DNA of 64,000 nucleotides from Rhodanobacter sp. Its GTDB lineage: Bacteria; Pseudomonadota; Gammaproteobacteria; Xanthomonadales; Rhodanobacteraceae. Shown piece by piece: positions 41,759 to 48,137 of the stretch (position 1 is its first letter; each line of letters begins with the position of its first letter). The notes under the pieces are model-generated. The model did no database searches. It saw only the letters and a list, made by a program, of their open reading frames with translations, and had not been told where the DNA came from. The stretch is taken from the NCBI GenBank assembly GCA_004298045.1, contig SCRM01000016.1, positions 124,001 through 188,000 of the forward strand, given 5' to 3'. A program made the translations under genes and the position numbers.

Positions 41759-43405
41759 TCAGTGCGATACCGGCGGCTTCAACGCCGCGTGCGGGCGTGC
41801 CACCGCATACATCTGCCAGGTGATCTGCTTGAGCAAGCCCTGCCGGTCGTCGCCGATGCGGTACAGGTCGAAGTGGCTGCGGTCCGGGAGAAAGCGGATG
41901 TCGGACTTTGCGCCCAGGCTGTCCAGCACCGCCTTGAGCCGGTGCGCGGCGCCATCCAGGTAAAACGTGTCGGCAGTGCCCACGTAGAGGTGGATCTTGC
42001 CGTCGAGATCCGGCTTGAGCGCTGGCCAATGCTGCCTGAGGCGATACGCGATGTCGTAATGCTCGCGCCAGTACGCCACCACCATCGGATCGACCTCGCC
42101 GGTATCTCGGTTGAACATGGGCTGCGGCCGACCATCCTTGCCCTTGGGCGAGAACACCCACTCGAACGAGGCCAGCTGCCCGCCATACGGCCCGAACACG
42201 CGCTCGAGCTGGGCAAACTGCTGGAACGTGGCCAGCACCTTGTCGCGGTCGCGCACCAGCGGATACAGCGTGCCGTCAGGCTGGTGGAAGACGTTGGCGT
42301 GCGGCGCGTACAGGTCCACGCCGGTGAAGTCGTGGAAATCGCTGGGATCGGGCGAGGTGGACCAGGTGCCGCCGAAGATCCTCGGATAACGCGTCTGCAG
42401 CCACAGCGTGGCCCAGCCGCCGGAGGAGTGGCCCTGCAGGAAGCGGCCGCTCGGCCTGGCGTCCATGCGGTAGGTCTTCTCCAGCTGCGGAATCAGCTCG
42501 GTGGTAAGCGCGGTGCCCCACGGCCCGTTGTTCACCGAGTCGGCAAACTCGGTGGTACCGGTCGGGCTGGACTGGTCGAGGAACACCCAGATCATCGGCG
42601 GCATCTGCTGCTCCACCGTGGCGCCGTAGACCATCGCGGCGCTGCCGGCCAGCGTGTCGGAGTCGCCGCCATAGCCATGGGTGAAGTACACCGTGGGATA
42701 GGTGATGCCGGCCTTGGCGTCGTAACCCGGCGGCAGCAGCACCCAGCCGCGCAGATGGATGGGGCGGCCCCAGAACGCGCTCAGCACCGGGCTGACAAAG
42801 TCGATGGCGTGCGCATGCTGGCGCGCCTCATCGAGGTGCTTGAGCGTCGTCTCGCTCATGTAGCGCTTCGGGATGTCCCACGCCGTGCGCTCCGGCAGCG
42901 TCTCCGTGAGCGTCAGCCCGGGTATGGCGGCCGTCGGTAGATGCAGCTTCACGACCTTGCTCACCAGGTCGCCGCCGTGGCGGCCGTGGTAGTTGTAGTC
43001 GTGGTGCACGTCCAGTACGACCTGCACGTAATAGTCGCCCGGTGTCAGCTGCGACCAGCCCTGCGGAAACGCGGTCTGGTCGGCGTCGATGTCGACCACC
43101 TGCCCCGGCACGAGTCGGCTCACTTCGCGCGCGGCCACCGCGGTCTGGCTGGGGAAGAACGGATTGGCATCCACCTTCTCCACCTTGCCGTTGCCATGTT
43201 GCCTCGCGGCTGCCTCGGCGTCCCGCGCCGCGGTGGCAAACAGAAGCAGGCGGCCGGATACCGGCTGTGTCTCGGCACCGCCCAGTTGCACGTGGAAAAA
43301 GCGATGTGCCGGCGCGACTGGCGCAACGTCGCGCGCAAATGTACCGGCAGAAAACAGCAAGCCGCAGCCGATCAGTGCGGCGACAACGGGACGACTCGAA
43401 CGCAT
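41759..43405 (-). CDS. Secreted alpha/beta-hydrolase, enterochelin-esterase-like (esterase D type)
   Basis: A 548-residue exported hydrolase. The signal peptide spans about residues 1-25 ('VVAALIGCGLLFSAGTFA'). An N-terminal beta-rich domain precedes the catalytic alpha/beta-hydrolase domain with 'YPTVYFTHGYGGDSDT' (oxyanion loop) and the nucleophile elbow GHSSGG. The likely acid/base region is 'FLPDRSHFDLYRIGDD' near the C-terminus. The fold matches putative esterases of the Fes/EsteraseD group, some of which cleave siderophores and others sugar esters. The ATG at 43405 has GAGGAA seven bases upstream. It is divided by a palindromic repeat from the serine hydrolase gene on the same strand. 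Substrate unknown. Confidence 0.8.
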   Translation of the reverse strand: MRSSRPVVAALIGCGLLFSAGTFARDVAPVAPAHRFFHVQLGGAETQPVSGRLLLFATAARDAEAAARQHGNGKVEKVDANPFFPSQTAVAAREVSRLVPGQVVDIDADQTAFPQGWSQLTPGDYYVQVVLDVHHDYNYHGRHGGDLVSKVVKLHLPTAAIPGLTLTETLPERTAWDIPKRYMSETTLKHLDEARQHAHAIDFVSPVLSAFWGRPIHLRGWVLLPPGYDAKAGITYPTVYFTHGYGGDSDTLAGSAAMVYGATVEQQMPPMIWVFLDQSSPTGTTEFADSVNNGPWGTALTTELIPQLEKTYRMDARPSGRFLQGHSSGGWATLWLQTRYPRIFGGTWSTSPDPSDFHDFTGVDLYAPHANVFHQPDGTLYPLVRDRDKVLATFQQFAQLERVFGPYGGQLASFEWVFSPKGKDGRPQPMFNRDTGEVDPMVVAYWREHYDIAYRLRQHWPALKPDLDGKIHLYVGTADTFYLDGAAHRLKAVLDSLGAKSDIRFLPDRSHFDLYRIGDDRQGLLKQITWQMYAVARPHAALKPPVSH

Positions 43406-43439
43406 GGTGGTTCCTCTTTGGTCGGCGGTTTCGTTTTTC

Positions 43440-43524
43440 CTCCCGCTTGCGGGAGAGCCCTGCCGTGGGTCGGGATTCATCCCGGCTGTTTTGGCGTGGG
43501 TCGGGTTGAAGTCCAACCCACGCC
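43440..43524. repeat. Extragenic palindromes (hairpin plus two TCGGG-type units)
   Basis: Three palindromic elements fill the gap between esterase and serine hydrolase genes: CTCCCG-CTTG-CGGGAG (43440-43455), GGGATTCATCCC (43472-43483), and a long one at 43493-43524 in which GGCGTGGGTCGGGTT faces AACCCACGCC. The last belongs to the TCGGG-x-CCCGA family also seen at 48113-48130 and 57851-57907. They resemble REP-like elements of Xanthomonadales. Confidence 0.6.
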
Positions 43525-43549
43525 AGTCATTCGCGCCAAGGCATCCGTC

Positions 43550-45196
43550 TCAATCCTGCTTCCCGGCAGCCTTCACCGGCACCGGACGCAGATCCTGGAA
43601 GTCGAAACTGAAATCGGTAAGCGGCGAGATCGGCTTGATGCGCATCTCGCGCACATGGCCGTCGGCGTCGAGCGCAAAGTTGACGAAGGCGTCGGCGTTG
43701 AGCGAACGGTCGTCCCAGCGCACGATGAACGTGTCGTGCTGCCATGGCGTCATGCTGCCCACCAGTTGCTTGGTGTGCGCAAAGCGCAGGCGCAGCTTGC
43801 CGTTCTGCAACGCCACGTCGAGGTCGCCGTACCACGGGTCGCGGTAGGTGCCGGCGTACCCTGCGAGCGGCAGCGAGGGTTTCGCGTTCTTGTCGCGCGC
43901 GGCCTCATGTCTGGCCCAGCTGGCGTCGGCGTCGGCGTCGGATTTGGCCACCGCCTTGGCGTATGCCGCGACCCAGTCGGTCTTGTGCGCAGCGTCGAGG
44001 TAGGCGTCGAGCACGCGATAGGTGATGGCGTTGAACGCGGCGCCGGATTGCTGGTTGGTCAGCACGACGACGCCGAGATCACTGCCCGGCACCAGGGTCA
44101 GGCGCGACACGAAACCCGGCCAGCCGCCGGTGTGCCAGGCGAGCTTTTGGCCGTGGTAATCGGACAGGAGCCAGCCCTCGCCGTAACCGGAGAACTGCGG
44201 CGTCAGCGACGCCAGCTCGGGGTTCTTCGAACGGCGCACCGGAATCGGCGTCAGCATCGACCACATCGCCGCATGCGCCTTTTCGGAGAACAGCTGCTTG
44301 CCATCCGGCAGCTTGCCGCTGGCGAGCTGCACGTTCATCCATTTCGCCAGGTCGTCCACGCTGGCATAGATGCCGCCGGCGCCAGGGTCGTTGAGCCAGG
44401 CCATCGGCGGCACCGGCTTGACGTCCTTGAAGTTGTACGGCGCGTGGCCGGTGGCCACGTCCATTCCGGGGCGAATGCCGGTCATGTCGATGAGCGCACT
44501 CGTCATGCCCACCGGTTTGAAAATGCGGTTGCGGATGAAATCCGCGTAGCTCTCGCCGGACACTTGCTCGATCACCCGCGTGGCCACGGCAAACAGGATG
44601 TTGTCGTAGGCGTAGTGGGCGCGGAAGCTGTTCTTGATCGGCACCTTGGCGAGGCGTTTCACCACGTCCTGCGTGGTGTAGTCCGTCGGCGGCCAATACA
44701 GCAGATCGCCCGCGCCAAGGCTGAGCCCGCTGCGGTGTGCAAGCAGGTCGCGCACGCGCATTTCATGGGTGACATAAGGGTCGCTCATGCGAAAGCCCGG
44801 CAGGTAGTCGACCACCCGCCCGTCCATGTCGAGCTTGCCCTCGTCGGCCAGCATCTCGAGCGCCGCCGCGGTGAACGCCTTGGTATTGGAGGCGATCGCG
44901 AACAGCGTGTCCGCATCCACCCTGGCCGACGCTCCCAGCTCGCGCACGCCATACCCCTTGGCCAGCACCACCTTGCCATCCTTGACGATGGCAACCGCAA
45001 TGCCCGGCACCTTGAAGGTCTTCAGCACATCGGCCACATAGGCGTCGAAATCCGCCAGCTGCGCCGGCAACGCAGCTGCCGTGGCGGCGGCCGCCGGAGG
45101 CGCCGAAGCGCTTGCCGGCACCTGGGCCAGCGCAGCGGTACTGACCAGCAAGGCGCAGCAAATCGCCAGGCGCAGGGAAAGCGGGCGCTTCGACAT
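43550..45196 (-). CDS. Serine hydrolase, beta-lactamase/D-aminopeptidase-like (class C fold)
   Basis: A 548-residue exported serine hydrolase. The signal peptide ends near residue 24 ('STAALAQ'). The penicillin-binding fold has the SxxK motif S103-N-T-K106 and a YxN motif in 'YAYDNILF'. An 'AWHTGGWPGF' motif stands in the KTG position as HTG, typical of class C-like esterases and peptidases. A C-terminal beta domain of about 110 residues (DUF3471-like, 'LAGYAGTYRDPWYGDLDVAL') follows. The ATG at 45196 has GGAG six bases upstream (a second ATG precedes it). Members hydrolyse D-peptides or esters rather than antibiotics, so resistance should not be assumed. Confidence 0.85.
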   Translation of the reverse strand: MSKRPLSLRLAICCALLVSTAALAQVPASASAPPAAAATAAALPAQLADFDAYVADVLKTFKVPGIAVAIVKDGKVVLAKGYGVRELGASARVDADTLFAIASNTKAFTAAALEMLADEGKLDMDGRVVDYLPGFRMSDPYVTHEMRVRDLLAHRSGLSLGAGDLLYWPPTDYTTQDVVKRLAKVPIKNSFRAHYAYDNILFAVATRVIEQVSGESYADFIRNRIFKPVGMTSALIDMTGIRPGMDVATGHAPYNFKDVKPVPPMAWLNDPGAGGIYASVDDLAKWMNVQLASGKLPDGKQLFSEKAHAAMWSMLTPIPVRRSKNPELASLTPQFSGYGEGWLLSDYHGQKLAWHTGGWPGFVSRLTLVPGSDLGVVVLTNQQSGAAFNAITYRVLDAYLDAAHKTDWVAAYAKAVAKSDADADASWARHEAARDKNAKPSLPLAGYAGTYRDPWYGDLDVALQNGKLRLRFAHTKQLVGSMTPWQHDTFIVRWDDRSLNADAFVNFALDADGHVREMRIKPISPLTDFSFDFQDLRPVPVKAAGKQD

Positions 45197-45320
45197 CATC
45201 AGCTCCAACGGCAATGGGTTGCCGCACTATCAACGCAAAATGTCGCGGCGGCCACGGCTGGAAGTCACACCCCGCATGCGGCAAGCTGCACGTTCTCAAT
45301 GGACGCAATGGATCGGCCCG

Positions 45321-46100
45321 ATGGAAGCGCTCGCCCTATGGATCAGCAACTACGCCATCGCGTTGTGGGCACTGGTGTTGATCGTTGCGCTGGTGTGCGG
45401 CGACTTCCTCTGGCGACGAGCGCGTCGGCACCGCCTGGCCACCACCGGCAAGCGCGATTACCTCGCGCTGGAACCAGGCACTGCCGCCGCGTTGCTGGCA
45501 GTGTTTGGCGGCGTGTTTGGGCTGCTGTTCTGGGCGGTATGGACGCACAGCGCGTTGACCCGCTTCGATGCGGCACTCGCGCTCGACCTGCACCACAACC
45601 TGTCACCGGAGGTGTTGCAGGGCGTGGTCGTCTTCACCTGGCTGGGCGACCCCCAGCTGGTGACGGTCTCGGCGCTGATCGTCGCCCTCCTGCTCGCGCT
45701 GCGCCGGCAATGGCGGCTGTTCATTCCATGGGGCGTGGGCCTGGGCGGCATGGTCGCCAGCAACGACGTGGTGAAACGTTTCATGCAGCGCGCGCGGCCG
45801 TTCAACGGCCATGGGTTCATTACCGAAACCGGGTTCAGTTTTCCCAGTGGCCACGCCGCCGGGTCGCTGGTGTTTTTCGGCTTGCTGGCTTACCTGCTGC
45901 TGCGCCAGTGCCTGCCCCGCCACCACCGCGACACAGTGGCCGTCGCGGTGGCGCTGGTGACGCTGATTGGCTTCAGCCGGGTGATGCTGCAGGTGCACTA
46001 CCTCTCCGACGTGCTGGCCGGCTACGCGCTCGGTGCATGCTGGCTGGTGATTGCCATGGCGCTCGCCGAACAGTTGCGGCGCGGCGCACCCACTTCCTGA
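45321..46100 (+). CDS. PAP2-family lipid phosphatase
   Basis: A 259-residue integral membrane phosphatase with about six spans. The three-part PAP2 signature is complete: KRFMQRARP (K-x6-RP), FPSGHAAG (PSGH) and SRVMLQVHYLSD (SR-x5-H-x3-D). Such proteins dephosphorylate phosphatidic acid, phosphatidylglycerophosphate or undecaprenyl pyrophosphate at the periplasmic face. Several in-frame ATGs exist (45240, 45276, 45321). I chose 45321 because it gives an N-terminus leading straight into the first span, but no start has a strong ribosome site. It is followed within ten bases by the RNase gene. Confidence 0.85.
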   Translation: MEALALWISNYAIALWALVLIVALVCGDFLWRRARRHRLATTGKRDYLALEPGTAAALLAVFGGVFGLLFWAVWTHSALTRFDAALALDLHHNLSPEVLQGVVVFTWLGDPQLVTVSALIVALLLALRRQWRLFIPWGVGLGGMVASNDVVKRFMQRARPFNGHGFITETGFSFPSGHAAGSLVFFGLLAYLLLRQCLPRHHRDTVAVAVALVTLIGFSRVMLQVHYLSDVLAGYALGACWLVIAMALAEQLRRGAPTS

Positions 46101-46110
46101 GGGCACCATC

Positions 46111-46497
46111 GTGCGCAGCGTGAAACCCTGGTTGGTAGTGGCGGCGCTGGCGCTGGCCTTCTTCTGGCAACACCATGCGCCACCGGCCCCTGCAGACCAT
46201 CCACCGGCCGTCGCCGCCACGCCCGGCGCAAGCCTGCCACCCGAGGTCGCGGCGACGCTGGCGCTGATCGCGCGCGGTGGGCCGTACCCGTATCGCCAGG
46301 ATGGCGTGGTGTTTGGCAACTACGAGCACCGCTTGCCGCTGGCACCGCGCGGCTACTACCACGAGTACACGGTGCCGACGCCGGGCGCGCACAACCGCGG
46401 CGCCCGGCGCATCATCACCGGCGGTACGCCGCCGACCGACTACTGGTACACGCCCGACCACTACCGCAGCTTTCAGCAGCTGACCGTACTCCGATGA
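46111..46497 (+). CDS. Barnase/RNase N1-type guanyl-preferring ribonuclease, exported or membrane-anchored
   Basis: A 128-residue microbial ribonuclease. An N-terminal hydrophobic segment (residues 7-19, 'WLVVAALALAFFW') is a signal or anchor, followed by a Pro/Ala linker. The catalytic domain (about 45-128) keeps the barnase active site: Glu85 ('YYHEYTV'), Arg99/Arg100 ('RGARRIITGG') and His117 ('YTPDHYRSF'). These correspond to barnase E73, R83/R87 and H102. The start is a GTG at 46111 with GAGG eight bases upstream. The stop overlaps the barstar gene as ATGA, so the enzyme and its inhibitor are translationally coupled. Confidence 0.88.
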   Translation: MRSVKPWLVVAALALAFFWQHHAPPAPADHPPAVAATPGASLPPEVAATLALIARGGPYPYRQDGVVFGNYEHRLPLAPRGYYHEYTVPTPGAHNRGARRIITGGTPPTDYWYTPDHYRSFQQLTVLR

Positions 46498-47141
46498 ACG
46501 CGCAAGCCCACGACCCCGACCTCACGCGCCCCGCCTTGAGCGGCGTGTATTACGTCGGCGACGCCGATCTCGACCGCCTGGCCGCCACTGCCCGACACGA
46601 ACAGCTTGCCGTGTGCCGCATCGACCTTGCCGGCTGCGTCGACCGGGCCGGGCTGTTTCGGCGCATCGTGGCCGCGCTGCCGTTGCCGGCGGATTTCGGC
46701 GACAACTGGGACGCACTCGCCGATTGCCTGCGCGACTTTACGTGGCTGCCGGCGTGGGGCCACGTGCTGCTGTTTGCGCATGCCGCCGAGCTACGCGAGC
46801 ACGACGGCGCCAGCTTCGAGGTGTTGCTTGGCGTATTGGATGACGCGGCCACCTTTGCCGCCGATGGCGACCACCCTTGCTTTGCTTTCCTTGCCCTGCC
46901 GGAAACCGACCCCAGCATGCCCGTTGAAACCGTTTCGTTCGTCCTCGACCGCGAGTTCGTCAAACTCGACAACCTGCTCAAGCTGACCGGTGTTGCCGAC
47001 AGCGGCGGCGCCGGCAAGCAGCTGGTGGCCAGTGGCGCGGTGCGTGTGGATGGTGTGGTGGAGCTGCGCAAGACCTGCAAGATCCACGCGGGCCAGAGCG
47101 TGCGCGTGGGCGACGTGCTGATCCGCGTCAGCGGCGCCTGA
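46494..47141 (+). CDS. Barstar-type RNase inhibitor fused to an S4 RNA-binding domain
   Basis: A 215-residue two-domain protein. Residues about 18-140 form a barstar domain ('LFRRIVAALPLPADFGDNWD' and 'ALADCLRDFTWLP' are the conserved core). This family binds and blocks barnase-type RNases in the cytoplasm. Residues about 148-213 form an S4 domain of the YbcJ/YlmH-like type ('LLKLTGVADSGGAGKQLVAS', 'GAVRVDGVVELRKTCKI'). A Met at residue 142 could start the S4 part alone, but the frame is continuous. The gene overlaps the RNase gene by four bases. Barstar alone is about 90 residues; the fusion with an RNA-binding domain is unusual. Confidence 0.85.
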   Translation: MNAQAHDPDLTRPALSGVYYVGDADLDRLAATARHEQLAVCRIDLAGCVDRAGLFRRIVAALPLPADFGDNWDALADCLRDFTWLPAWGHVLLFAHAAELREHDGASFEVLLGVLDDAATFAADGDHPCFAFLALPETDPSMPVETVSFVLDREFVKLDNLLKLTGVADSGGAGKQLVASGAVRVDGVVELRKTCKIHAGQSVRVGDVLIRVSGA

Positions 47142-47144
47142 AGC

Positions 47145-47963
47145 TCACTCAGGCGGCAAGGCGTCGATGCGGCGCGCCAGCGCTGCCGGCTCCGGCACGC
47201 GAATGCGGAAGGCATCGGCCAACACGGCGCACACTTCGGCGCCATCGCGCAGCGCGTGGCGTTCCGGGTCCCGGCCCGGATGACGCACGTGGAATTCGCG
47301 GTCGCGCAGGGTGAGCCGGCGATCGCCATCGACGCGCGAGGCAATCACGTGCTGCACGAACTTCGACGCCGGCCAGGTCGACACGTAATGGTTCGCCACC
47401 ACGTAGTCGATTTCCGGATGCGGTTCGGGCGCGAAGCGATACAACGTGTGCCAGGCGCCGCACAGGTCAGCCTGCATGCGCCACTCGGCGTCGTGGCGCA
47501 CCAGCCGGAATGCCTCCAGCGCCGTGGATTGGGGTACGTCCGCCACCATTCGCAGCGCGCCGAGCAGGGTCATGCTGCCAAAGCCGACGTCGGCCAGCCA
47601 CGCATCACCGCCAGCGTCAACGCGCAGCAGCATGTGCGTCTCCGCCGTGCTGGCGTCCTCCGGTTGCCGCCACAAGACGCGCGCGATGAGGCCATCGACG
47701 TGAAAGCCGATGGCACGCAGCGCCGCGGCAAACAGGTGGTTGTGCTCGAAGCAGTAGCCGCCGCGCCCGGCGCCCACCAGCTTGGCCTCGATGGCGGCCA
47801 GCTCGAGCCGCACCGGGTGCCCCAGGAAAGGATCGAGGTTCTCGAATGCGATCGCGTTGGCATGGGCTGTCGCCAGCGCCGTCAACGTGGGGACATCAGC
47901 ACGCGGGGCAGCGGTGTAACCAATACGCCGCAAATACGCGGCCAGATCAATCTGGACGGTCAT
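47145..47963 (-). CDS. nat: Arylamine N-acetyltransferase (NAT)
   Basis: A 272-residue cytosolic acetyltransferase that moves acetyl from acetyl-CoA to arylamines and hydrazines. The cysteine-protease-like triad is complete: Cys71 ('GRGGYCFEHN'), His110 ('AETHMLLRV') and Asp125 ('WLADVGFGSM'). 'IAFENLDPFLG' and the C-terminal lid are in place, and the length is typical. The ATG at 47963 is the family start; a longer frame adds an unconserved 29 residues. It converges on the barstar-S4 gene with a three-base gap and is probably monocistronic. Some bacterial NATs act in polyketide or ansamycin amide closure, but no such cluster is present here. Confidence 0.92.
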   Translation of the reverse strand: MTVQIDLAAYLRRIGYTAAPRADVPTLTALATAHANAIAFENLDPFLGHPVRLELAAIEAKLVGAGRGGYCFEHNHLFAAALRAIGFHVDGLIARVLWRQPEDASTAETHMLLRVDAGGDAWLADVGFGSMTLLGALRMVADVPQSTALEAFRLVRHDAEWRMQADLCGAWHTLYRFAPEPHPEIDYVVANHYVSTWPASKFVQHVIASRVDGDRRLTLRDREFHVRHPGRDPERHALRDGAEVCAVLADAFRIRVPEPAALARRIDALPPE

Positions 47964-48112
47964 GTCGCCACGGTAGCACCGCGTCGGCAGAACCCCACAC
48001 CGATCGGCGCGAAGGCTGCCTGCTTGCACAAGCGTACCGACAAAGCGCACACGTCACCGCAGCACGTGATGCGAGTCGGACTGCGGCCAGGCGAACTTTT
48101 TGGCGAGGCCAA

Positions 48113-48130
48113 GTCGGGCTGAAGCCCAAC
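48113..48130. repeat. TCGGG-x-CCCGA-family extragenic palindrome
   Basis: GTCGGGCTGAAGCCCAAC lies immediately before the end of the minus-strand GGDEF-EAL gene. It is the same family as 43493-43524 and 57851-57907, with the shared core TCGGGCTGAAGCCC. Confidence 0.5.
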
Positions 48131-48137
48131 CCACAGG

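Noticed and set aside
43550-45196. The serine hydrolase as a class C beta-lactamase resistance gene
   Set aside because: The KTG box reads HTG and a DUF3471-like C-terminal domain is present, which points to an esterase or peptidase.
42941-46123. A 1060-codon plus-strand open frame over the esterase, serine hydrolase and PAP2 genes
   Set aside because: It overlaps three well-supported genes in the wrong frame or strand; length alone is not evidence at this GC content.
46917-47141. S4 domain as a separate gene starting at an internal Met
   Set aside because: No ribosome site precedes the Met and the frame is continuous with barstar; a fusion is the simpler reading, though internal initiation is not excluded.
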